NCBI GenBank assembly: GCA_002746275.1
Contig: NVWR01000001.1
Location: forward strand, 564,157-575,097
DNA: 10,941 bases
From: Rhodobiaceae bacterium
GTDB taxonomy: Bacteria > Pseudomonadota > Alphaproteobacteria > Parvibaculales > Parvibaculaceae
Direction of reading: 5' to 3'
Every line of letters starts with the position of its first letter. Position 1 is the first letter of the stretch. Made by a program: the position numbers and the translations under genes. Below are positions 1 to 5,824 of this stretch, piece by piece. The notes beneath the pieces were generated by a model. That model had not been told where the DNA came from. It was given only the letters and a program-made list of their open reading frames with translations, and ran no database searches.

Positions 1-983
1 AAGAGCATTTGAATAAATGCGTAATAGGCGGGAAGAACCAGGAAAAGGGAGACGTACTCCAGGTCGTATTTCCGCGCCAGTGAGAATGAGGGGAAATAGT
101 CCCACACAATGTCACTGACAAAAAGAACCCGGAATGCCGAAGCCGCCGACAGCAAAGCAAAGATATTGTAGCGCATTTTGTCATCATGAAACCTGCCCAC
201 AACAAAGGTTCCCACCGATGTCAAAAGCAAGACCAAAACGAGAGCCGTTGGTAAAGCCCCGTCGCGCCGAAAGCGCGACCTTAGGTGTTCATGATAATCC
301 ACCACCGGAACGTCCAGTATGCCCCCTTGCTTGTGAATATAATTCGCAAGATGGACAATAATTTTGAGACGCCCAGCACTTAGAGGAAGAACCATCACCG
401 AGGTCGATGGGTTGCCGACATCTTTATGAGGGCTCAATACCGGGTCGCCATTTTGAAACAGTCGCGTAACCCGTTCCCGTCCCACATCAGGGTCTTCAAA
501 CACGGCATACACCGAAGTAACCGAGCGTAATGTGCCCAGTCTTAAGGCCAGTGACTGATCGGTTTTGCCCGTTATCATCTCGAGACAATAGGTCGCGACA
601 CCGTGCCCGGTCGCAACATCGGTGGTAAACGCGAGTCCCCAAGGGTCCGGGAGAGAAACAGGATGGTAATGGGAATTTTCTACTGAAGGCTGACAACCTG
701 TCCCCAGGAATTGACCCGGCGCAACCAGCTCATCTCGAAAAACGGCCCAACCCTCACTAAGGTCAACGCCGCCTTGTCTGCTGAAATCCCACTGTGTGAG
801 GTCGACCGCCTGCGCGTCCAAATCTCCGGAATGATCATGAACAATTTCGGCAACATGAGGAGCACTAGCAATCCTCGTGCGAGCAGGTGCCCCCGCCGGC
901 AGAACGACCACAGCCCAAAAGGCCGCTGCGAGCGCCGCAACGAAAACCCATACCACCCAGTTGTTCTTCAGACGTGCCACCAC
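1..983 (-). CDS. 7TM-DISM family membrane receptor, 3' end beyond window
   Basis: The reverse strand is open without a stop from GTG at 983 to the left edge (327 codons), so only the N-terminal part is seen. The start is chosen because AGGGGAG (998-992) lies 8 bases upstream of the first of two adjacent GTG codons; the frame stays open upstream to a stop near 1042. Residues 9-30 form a hydrophobic signal anchor or signal peptide. Residues about 60-230 resemble the 7TMR-DISMED2 extracytoplasmic jelly-roll domain: VDLSEGWAVFRDELVAPGQF (73-92), LPDPWG (111-116), GVATYCLEM (128-136) and VHLANYIHKQGGI (210-222). Membrane helices follow at about 243-263, 271-292 and 308-327, the last matching the LEYVSLFL-type helix of the 7TM-DISM core. 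Family members relay an external ligand signal to a cytoplasmic cyclase, histidine kinase, GGDEF or phosphatase domain; which one is here cannot be seen. Family call is from recalled motifs, fairly sure; ligand unknown. Confidence 0.8.
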   Translation of the reverse strand, partial: MVARLKNNWVVWVFVAALAAAFWAVVVLPAGAPARTRIASAPHVAEIVHDHSGDLDAQAVDLTQWDFSRQGGVDLSEGWAVFRDELVAPGQFLGTGCQPSVENSHYHPVSLPDPWGLAFTTDVATGHGVATYCLEMITGKTDQSLALRLGTLRSVTSVYAVFEDPDVGRERVTRLFQNGDPVLSPHKDVGNPSTSVMVLPLSAGRLKIIVHLANYIHKQGGILDVPVVDYHEHLRSRFRRDGALPTALVLVLLLTSVGTFVVGRFHDDKMRYNIFALLSAASAFRVLFVSDIVWDYFPSFSLARKYDLEYVSLFLVLPAYYAFIQML

Positions 984-991
984 AGTCTGAG

Positions 992-998
992 CTCCCCT
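992..998 (-). promoter_or_regulatory. Ribosome binding site of the DISM receptor gene
   Basis: AGGGGAG read on the minus strand, 8 bases before the GTG at 983. It decides the start, since no ATG lies nearby in this frame. Confidence 0.6.
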
Positions 999-1205
999 AC
1001 ATTTGAGCTTCAGAGTCTCACAGACTATTGAATGAAGTATTGATACGCATAAAGATCATGCTGCGGCGCAATAACCGCTGTTCTTGTTTGCAATACTGAG
1101 TTTTCGAGCAAAACACTTATCTTAAAATGTGCAGTTTGTGCGCCCCTCTAACCTGGAGAAGCTGGCATATCCCGCCGAAATCCTCTACTTTTGGGAGAAT
1201 ATTTT
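999..1205. other. Divergent intergenic region between receptor and C45 hydrolase genes
   Basis: This stretch of about 200 bases is AT-richer than its surroundings and must hold promoters for both divergent genes. I see no convincing -35/-10 pair. A TATCTT (1118-1123) followed by TTAAAAT is a possible -10 for the plus-strand gene, but nothing resembling TTGACA sits 16-18 bases before it. No long inverted repeat or T-tract terminator is visible. Confidence 0.4.
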
Positions 1206-1210
1206 GGAGG
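1206..1210 (+). promoter_or_regulatory. Ribosome binding site of the C45 hydrolase gene
   Basis: GGAGG 7 bases before the ATG at 1218. It favours that ATG over the upstream in-frame start at 1191, which would place this site inside the coding region. Confidence 0.75.
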
Positions 1211-1217
1211 AAACACG

Positions 1218-2264
1218 ATGAATAACCCCGCCGAACTGCCACTCGTTACCCTGACCGGAAATGCAAAAAGCAGAGGCGAGCAGCACGGCACTGCACTCAA
1301 AGAGCGCATCCACCAAATGACACAAGTATACGGGGAATTTTTTGGGCGGTCGGCGGGCGATATTTTTGAGATCGCTAAACATTTCAAACCTGTAATCGCC
1401 GATTTCAATGCAGACTATGCTGTCGAAATTGAAGCCATTGCAGGCGCGGCCGACATTGATCCGCTTTGGATTTATGCATTAAACGCGCGGAGCGAGTTCC
1501 TCTCCTATGTCCCAGCCACCGAGTGCACCGTGCTCCATTTTGACGGTACCCCCCTGCTCGGTCAGAACTGGGATTGGGAAGAACGGCTCGAGCCACTCAT
1601 TTCCCTCATTCGCATTGAGCGTGATGACGCTCCTTCTGTTTTGATGATGACAGAGCCCGGGATCATCGGAAAAATCGGCCTCAATAGTGCGGGGCTGGGC
1701 GTCTGTTTCAACTTCCTGCACATCAACAAACCAACTCGCGGCGTGCCGATCCACATTCTCCTGCGCGCTATCCTTGATGCGCATTCCCTCACCGAAGCAA
1801 GAGACGTCATCAAGCGCGCGGGCAATGGCCGCTCTGCCAACATCATGGTTGCAGACAAAACAGGCTCTCGGTTTGACATGGAATTCGCAGCAGACGAGAA
1901 GTTTGAAATCGACGACAAAGGCGACGTGCTGATACACACAAATCACTATATGGACTCTGACATGTACAAAGTACCAGCGTCTTACGCCAACTCGATCATC
2001 CGCTTCGACCGGGCCGGTGATCTTGCCAGCGAACACACCCCGCGCGACCGCAAGACCATGGAAAAAATGCTTTCAGACACCGAAAACCCGAATAACGCGA
2101 TCTGCCAAACCTACCGCCAACGCGAGCCGCTGGGGCAGATGGGTACGGTATGCTCACTCACCATGGACTTGGTGGCCGGGAACATGGAAATCCGTTTGGG
2201 CAATGACGCCCAGGGCCCCTTCGAGCACATAGCACTTTCAGAAGTACGAGCCGCCGCCGAATAG
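1218..2264 (+). CDS. Peptidase C45 / acyl-CoA:6-APA acyltransferase-like Ntn hydrolase
   Basis: Predicted 348-residue protein. It resembles the C45 (isopenicillin N acyltransferase-like) family of N-terminal nucleophile hydrolases, which self-cleave before a cysteine and then hydrolyse or transfer acyl groups on amide substrates. The N-terminal part carries GNAKSRGEQHG (14-24), typical of the propeptide side. LNARSEFL (88-95) is followed by ECT with Cys103, the expected nucleophile and autocleavage point, then LLGQNWDW (113-120) with Asp119 near the catalytic-acid position, and GKIGLNSAGLGVCFNFL (151-167), a conserved family segment. No signal peptide or membrane helix is seen, so the protein is probably cytoplasmic. 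Bacterial members include amidases of unknown substrate, so penicillin chemistry is not implied. It diverges from the 7TM-DISM receptor gene and appears monocistronic. An upstream in-frame start at 1191 would add nine residues but has no ribosome site. Confidence 0.85.
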   Translation: MNNPAELPLVTLTGNAKSRGEQHGTALKERIHQMTQVYGEFFGRSAGDIFEIAKHFKPVIADFNADYAVEIEAIAGAADIDPLWIYALNARSEFLSYVPATECTVLHFDGTPLLGQNWDWEERLEPLISLIRIERDDAPSVLMMTEPGIIGKIGLNSAGLGVCFNFLHINKPTRGVPIHILLRAILDAHSLTEARDVIKRAGNGRSANIMVADKTGSRFDMEFAADEKFEIDDKGDVLIHTNHYMDSDMYKVPASYANSIIRFDRAGDLASEHTPRDRKTMEKMLSDTENPNNAICQTYRQREPLGQMGTVCSLTMDLVAGNMEIRLGNDAQGPFEHIALSEVRAAAE

Positions 2265-2413
2265 AGTTCTCCAACCAGCTCGGAGAGTTGTCTTTAAGAT
2301 TTGCACCCTCGCGTTCCAATGCAAGCACTCGGGAAGTGGTACATGTCCTTTATCGTACAGTCCTTCGATACCCTTCAATTCCAATCTCAGCCATAAGAAT
2401 CTACACGATCTGC
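2265..2413. other. Convergent intergenic region, no clear terminator
   Basis: The C45 gene and the minus-strand unknown gene converge on this stretch of about 150 bases. Only weak inverted repeats of 4-5 bp are seen (for example TCTCC/GGAGA near 2269-2287), with no T-run that would make a convincing intrinsic terminator. Confidence 0.4.
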
Positions 2414-3289
2414 TCAAAATTGATCTATGTATTCGCCGTCCGCATCGACCCGAATTGAGGTGGTTACAATTCCACCATTTCCGCCGGGCGCGGGCAAAAC
2501 TCTATGCCAATGCCGGGTATTTTCCCCCGTGAAATAGTATCGAGAATTTCCAGTCCGCTCGTCCACAGACTTTCGAACATGCAACCCGTCGGTGAGCATC
2601 AGCTCTACTAGATCTCCAATATCAAGATCCAGCTCCCTGATTATGCTGTGAATGGTCTTTGCCAACTCTTTGCGGTTGCTTAGGTACTGTACTCTCAAGG
2701 GCACCCCTCTTTTGGCAAAATTCTCATCTTTGATAAGAACAAAAAAGTCGACATCCATAATGCCCCCATCCACTCCTTCGTGAAGGATGAAGTGCCAGCG
2801 GTTTTGATTTCGAAATTCCTTTTCACAAACAACTACACCACCAAACAGCGTCTCACCGGAAAGGAATATTTGGTCTCCTTGAACAATAGGGTTACCACTC
2901 TCGTCAACAAAGCGGCCATTTTCTATCTTTGGTAGTGGCTGTGTATTGCCGGCTTCAAAACCATGAATGGTCTTCAACAACTCTTGAGTTCGAACAGTTG
3001 TTGGGTCTTCAAGCAGCAGGCGTTCCACAATCGGTTTGAGAAAATCATAATCCGACAGCTCGTAGTCACAAAAATTGATTTCGGATATGTCGCTCATGTG
3101 CCCTCCCCGTTCAGTTGGGCCTGCCTCGATCTCCGCCCCGAGCGCCACACCTGGAGCGAAGTACAGAACTGCGAATAACAGAGCCACTCCCGTGCCTAGG
3201 AAAGGCCTCCCCCTCAGTCCAGAGTTTCGCGACAGCAGACCTATACTGCTGCCCCCCGCGGGTCGGGACTCGATATAGATCTGCAACAC
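2414..3289 (-). CDS. Hypothetical exported protein
   Basis: Predicted 291-residue protein, not assigned to any family. GTG at 3289 is taken as the start because GGAG (3300-3297) lies 7 bases upstream and because this start keeps a hydrophobic stretch at residues 33-50 followed by ALGA/E, which looks like a signal peptide cleaved after Ala52. The stretch follows an unusually long N-region of about 30 residues, so a later alternative start is possible. The mature part is acidic to neutral with two cysteines (74 and 155) that could pair in the periplasm. It contains WHFILHEG (165-172), an alternating VDFFVLI segment (180-186), and RHWHRVLPAPGG (259-270). An internal ATG at 3097 with its own GGGGAGGG would give a leaderless 227-residue form. 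It lies 13 bp after the gene at 4052-3303 and is probably co-transcribed. Function unknown. Confidence 0.7.
   Translation of the reverse strand: MLQIYIESRPAGGSSIGLLSRNSGLRGRPFLGTGVALLFAVLYFAPGVALGAEIEAGPTERGGHMSDISEINFCDYELSDYDFLKPIVERLLLEDPTTVRTQELLKTIHGFEAGNTQPLPKIENGRFVDESGNPIVQGDQIFLSGETLFGGVVVCEKEFRNQNRWHFILHEGVDGGIMDVDFFVLIKDENFAKRGVPLRVQYLSNRKELAKTIHSIIRELDLDIGDLVELMLTDGLHVRKSVDERTGNSRYYFTGENTRHWHRVLPAPGGNGGIVTTSIRVDADGEYIDQF
3101..3108 (-). promoter_or_regulatory. Possible internal ribosome binding site before alternative ATG 3097
   Basis: GGGGAGGG read on the minus strand, 3 bases before an in-frame ATG (3097-3095) inside the hypothetical exported protein gene. The spacing is short. 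If used, it would make a protein without the signal peptide starting MSDISE. It may instead be the only true start, which would make the upstream hydrophobic stretch non-coding. Confidence 0.35.
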
Positions 3290-3302
3290 GGCATCACTCC
3301 AT

Positions 3303-4052
3303 CTATTTTTGAGGATCAGAGGCTGGCGAAGAAAGGGCGCGACTCGGGATCACCGGGCATCCATAATTTCCGAAATAGAACAGCTTCCTTGGAAAGCCAT
3401 CATAGTACCCAGGCAGTTGGGCTCTCACGCTCATATGAGGTGGTCGAGGTTGACCAGCACGAACTATTCCGGGATATCCGGCCACTGTTGGAACAGGTCT
3501 GTCCGGTGCGGCTGGAGCAACGGAAATGCGGACGCTGAAACTTACCCATCGCAAGAAGGGATAAAAGCGCCAAATACGACCCGCATCTAGCTTATACCCG
3601 GAACCCGATGAATAACCCGCTTGGGGGCCCGCAGTGGGACTCTCGTTGCTACCACTCAAAAAGAGCCCAGATGCACGCATCACAGCATGAGCAGCTGCCA
3701 CTTGGCCATCGACGCTGTCCTGTTTCAAAACCAACGTGCGAAAGCGCGCAGCAAACAAGTTACTCAAGCCATCTTGGAATGCTCTCAACGACAGACGCTG
3801 GTCGGGCCCTGGAATACCTCTTGGGCGTCCACCGCCATCAATATGCTTGCGAATTTCTTCTCGTGTCAGAGGTGCCCAGACCGTTTGCTTGAGATGGTGC
3901 GCCTCCGCCAGCAGCTCGCGATACTCGGCATTGGAGACGGAGCCGAATGAGCATCCATCTTGCTCCCGCTGGGTGTCAATCCACGGATAGACATATATAC
4001 CGATGGTTACGGCAACTAATCCCAATCCAACCCGTTTGAAGAAACGCCGCAT
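3303..4052 (-). CDS. Hypothetical membrane-anchored protein
   Basis: Predicted 249-residue protein, not recognised. ATG at 4052 is the only methionine start giving the full frame; the upstream ribosome site is weak (TTGGA directly before it). Residues 1-8 are basic (MRRFFKRV) and 9-23 are hydrophobic, which suggests an uncleaved N-terminal anchor with the remainder outside the cytoplasm. Residues 41-72 form a charged, probably helical region, followed by a Gly/Pro-rich link (73-84), a mixed region to about 130, a Ser/Gly-rich stretch (132-152) and a Pro-rich C-terminal half with many aromatics (RIWRFYPFLRW at 159-169; GYYDGF and KLFYFGNYG at 215-231). The two cysteines are 34 and 232. It is the first gene of a likely pair with the exported protein 13 bp downstream. 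A chance open frame is not fully excluded, since rival frames on the plus strand here are short. Confidence 0.6.
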   Translation of the reverse strand: MRRFFKRVGLGLVAVTIGIYVYPWIDTQREQDGCSFGSVSNAEYRELLAEAHHLKQTVWAPLTREEIRKHIDGGGRPRGIPGPDQRLSLRAFQDGLSNLFAARFRTLVLKQDSVDGQVAAAHAVMRASGLFLSGSNESPTAGPQAGYSSGSGYKLDAGRIWRFYPFLRWVSFSVRISVAPAAPDRPVPTVAGYPGIVRAGQPRPPHMSVRAQLPGYYDGFPRKLFYFGNYGCPVIPSRALSSPASDPQK

Positions 4053-4312
4053 TCCAACACCCGATTCAAAACAACAAGTTCACACAACCTTGCTACTTTG
4101 TCACAAGTTCAGCCTCGTTCGTCGTTTCGGCGGGTTTAAGATAGTTGGAACTGGCAGCATGTCGGCATCTGGTTTCAACGTTTGAACATTGCTCCAAACG
4201 CGATCCGGTGTATGCGTTCTGTCGTGGGCTGGTTACCACATAGCCAATCCGCGAAGCATTTCTCTAGCTGTCGAAGTTGGAGTTCGTGACAAAGCCAGAT
4301 AGGAAAAAGGAA
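4053..4312. other. Intergenic region between tRNA-Ser and the hypothetical pair
   Basis: About 260 bases with no credible open frame, RNA gene or strong repeat. On the minus strand a CTTTTTC run follows the tRNA 3' end (4310-4304) and may help end its transcript. No copy of the tRNA 3' end is seen here that would mark an integration site. Confidence 0.4.
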
Positions 4313-4403
4313 TGGCAGAGAGGAAGGGATTCGAACCCTCGATACGCTATGAACGTATACACCCTTAGCAGGGGCGCGCCTTCAGCCACTCGGCCACCTC
4401 TCC
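4313..4403 (-). tRNA. tRNA-Ser (anticodon GCU)
   Basis: The minus strand folds as a class II tRNA of 91 bases including encoded CCA (4315-4313). The acceptor GGAGAGG (4403-4397) pairs with CCTCTCT (one G-T wobble at the end), with discriminator G. The anticodon stem CGCCC/GGGTG closes the loop CTGCTAA, anticodon GCT at 4369-4367, reading serine codons AGC and AGU. A long variable arm (ATACG/CGTAT) is present, as expected for tRNA-Ser, and the T-loop reads GGTTCGAATCC. The discriminator G and long arm fit serine identity. Confidence 0.96.
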
Positions 4404-4410
4404 ACCGCCG

Positions 4411-4439
4411 TGTATGCCCTAGGAACCCTCACGTTTCAA
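4411..4439 (-). promoter_or_regulatory. Possible promoter of tRNA-Ser
   Basis: On the minus strand TTGAAA (4439-4434) is separated by 17 bases from CATACA (4416-4411), ending 7 bases before the mature tRNA 5' end. The -35 match is good and the -10 match is poor (3 of 6), so this is suggestive only. Confidence 0.35.
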
Positions 4440-4587
4440 GCTTCTTTTGAGTATTTCTCCCGAGCAAATTCACACGAAACAACACAAAAACACGGGGTGC
4501 TGGCAGCGCGGGCAAAACACAAGTCGGGATTGGCCCGCCCGAAGAACGCGAATGGACATTGACCAGGGCACTCTAATCCCGTTTTTG

Positions 4588-4606
4588 GGGAGGATGAATT
4601 CCTCCC
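4588..4606 (+). promoter_or_regulatory. Hairpin in the leader of the GNAT gene
   Basis: GGGAGGA (4588-4594) can pair with TCCTCCC (4600-4606) around a five-base loop, directly before the ribosome site GGGAG (4607-4611). CTCCCGGGAG (4602-4611) is also a perfect 10-base palindrome joining the hairpin arm to the ribosome site. No T-run follows, so it is not a normal terminator; it could tune translation of the gene at 4620. Confidence 0.4.
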
Positions 4607-4619
4607 GGGAGCAATTGCC

Positions 4620-5282
4620 ATGACCGATCTATCCAACTGGAGCAAATGTGCCCGTCCAGGCCAATCACCTCTGGTCGGCCGCTTCGTTCGAGCCGAGCCC
4701 TTCCAGGCATCACGAGATGCCCAGCCTCTTTTCGATGCCATTGGAGAAAATGCCTCGCTGTGGACTTACATTCCCGCTGGCCCCTTTAGCTCGGCAGAGG
4801 AATTGGAAGGCTTCTTTACATTCTGCCAAACCAACCACAATTGGCTGACCTACGTCTTTCGCTCACCAGCGGGTGAGATGCTTGGCACGGCGAGCTACAT
4901 GCGTGTTCGCCCCGAACATGGGTCGGCCGAGGTCGGTTCTGTCATTTTCTCCCCCACCCTTCAACGCACCCCCGCTGCAACAGAGGCCATGTACTTGATG
5001 GCCAGAACAATATTCGACGACCTCGGGTACCGTCGCTACGAATGGAAATGCAACGGGAACAATGCTGCCTCCAAGCGAGCTGCAGAACGGTTTGGATTTA
5101 CATACGAGGGAACTTTTCGCCAAGACATGGTGGTCAAGGGCGAGAACCGAGATACGTGCTGGTATTCCATGACCGACAATGAGTGGCCAAAAGTGAAGCA
5201 CGCGTTTGAGGCCTGGCTTAACCCGTCCAATTTCGATGGAACGGGAACCCAGAGGAAAAAACTAGCCTCCTTGAGAAGCTGA
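4620..5282 (+). CDS. GNAT family N-acetyltransferase
   Basis: Predicted 220-residue protein of the RimJ/RimL-like GNAT group, which transfers acetyl from acetyl-CoA to an amine; substrate unknown. ATG at 4620 follows GGGAG (4607-4611) by 8 bases. In order: LVGRFVRAEPF (18-28), the usual first strand; LWTYIPAGPF (47-56); the central strands AGEMLGTASYMRVRPEHGSAEVGSVIFSP (84-112, quoted in part: MLGTASYMRV, AEVGSVIF); QRTPAATEAM (115-124), the variant acetyl-CoA binding loop of this subgroup in place of a canonical QGxGxG; YEWKCNGNNAAS (140-151) and AAERFGFTYEG (154-164), the usual Asn/Ser and GF segment. Residues after about 205 look like a short tail. The small membrane gene follows on the same strand 109 bp later, possibly a separate unit. 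Confidence 0.88.
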   Translation: MTDLSNWSKCARPGQSPLVGRFVRAEPFQASRDAQPLFDAIGENASLWTYIPAGPFSSAEELEGFFTFCQTNHNWLTYVFRSPAGEMLGTASYMRVRPEHGSAEVGSVIFSPTLQRTPAATEAMYLMARTIFDDLGYRRYEWKCNGNNAASKRAAERFGFTYEGTFRQDMVVKGENRDTCWYSMTDNEWPKVKHAFEAWLNPSNFDGTGTQRKKLASLRS

Positions 5283-5391
5283 TTTTGACCCTGCTGGTAT
5301 TCGACAAGTGGGTCTTATGTGACAGGGCTTTCTTCTCGGGATGGAATCGACCACATTGGACGCACTTAGACATCCAATTGGGGAAAAAACT

Positions 5392-5766
5392 ATGCTTGCA
5401 CGTATTTTGGCCGTTCTGCCCGGCCTTGCCATGGGCGTTAATGCGGTCATGTGGATCATAAAGCCAGCCGACACAGCCGAGAGTCTTGGCATGCCACTTC
5501 TAGATGGCATCGGTCGCAGCACACAGGTAGGCGATTTCACGGCCTTCTTCGTCGCCACAGCGCTCATGTGTTTTCTGGGTGCCCTGCGCCAGAATACAAC
5601 CTGGCTCTACGGTGCAGTACTGCTGTTGGGCGGGGCTGCAATCTTCCGGACCACCGCATGGGCGCTTCACGGTGCGGAATTGGCAACTACCTTCATCGCA
5701 ATCGAAGCAATCCTGACTGTAATGCTTCTCGTCAGCGCTAACCTCATGAACCGCGACGCATCATAG
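5392..5766 (+). CDS. Small four-helix integral membrane protein
   Basis: Predicted 124-residue inner-membrane protein. ATG at 5392 is preferred because GGGGAA (5380-5385) lies about 7 bases upstream and the protein then begins directly with a membrane helix; an in-frame ATG at 5341 would add a polar 17-residue leader without a clear ribosome site. Hydrophobic helices lie at about 3-22, 49-66, 70-92 and 97-118. The loop between helices 1 and 2 (KPADTAESLGMPLLDGIGRS, 24-43) and the following TQVGDFTAFF resemble small DUF4345-type membrane proteins, a recollection rather than a search result. Function unknown. The stop is two bases before the A-tract of a hairpin terminator shared with the convergent aldehyde dehydrogenase gene. 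Confidence 0.75.
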   Translation: MLARILAVLPGLAMGVNAVMWIIKPADTAESLGMPLLDGIGRSTQVGDFTAFFVATALMCFLGALRQNTTWLYGAVLLLGGAAIFRTTAWALHGAELATTFIAIEAILTVMLLVSANLMNRDAS

Positions 5767-5767
5767 T

Positions 5768-5803
5768 AAAAAGCCCGGCCTCGCAATATCTGCAAGGCCG
5801 GGC
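5768..5803 (-). terminator. Intrinsic terminator of the aldehyde dehydrogenase gene, probably bidirectional
   Basis: GCCCGGCCT (5773-5781) pairs perfectly with AGGCCGGGC (5795-5803), with an inner GCA/TGC stem after one mismatch. Read on the minus strand the hairpin is followed by TTTTT (5772-5768), the classical form, about 20 bases after the aldehyde dehydrogenase stop. On the plus strand it follows the membrane protein gene but lacks a good T-run. Confidence 0.88.
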
Positions 5804-5824
5804 ATTCATCGCGCGGATGGCTGG

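Noticed and set aside
680..1031. Open frames of 86 (minus) and 106 (plus) codons over the first kilobase
   Set aside because: They are shadows of the continuous 327-codon receptor frame, which has recognisable domain motifs and a ribosome site.
1479..2036. 185-codon minus-strand open frame
   Set aside because: It lies opposite the C45 hydrolase gene and its translation shows no family features.
2269..2287. TCTCC/GGAGA hairpin after the C45 gene
   Set aside because: The stem is only five pairs and no proper T-run follows, so it is not called as a terminator.
3309..3990. Several plus-strand frames of 84-109 codons opposite the hypothetical anchored protein
   Set aside because: They overlap one another, lack ribosome sites and look like antisense translation; the minus frame is longer and has a clear membrane anchor.
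4313..4403. tRNA-Ser as an att site
   Set aside because: The longest match to the tRNA T-arm elsewhere is the 7-mer TTCGAAC near 2990, which is expected by chance; no integrase is present.
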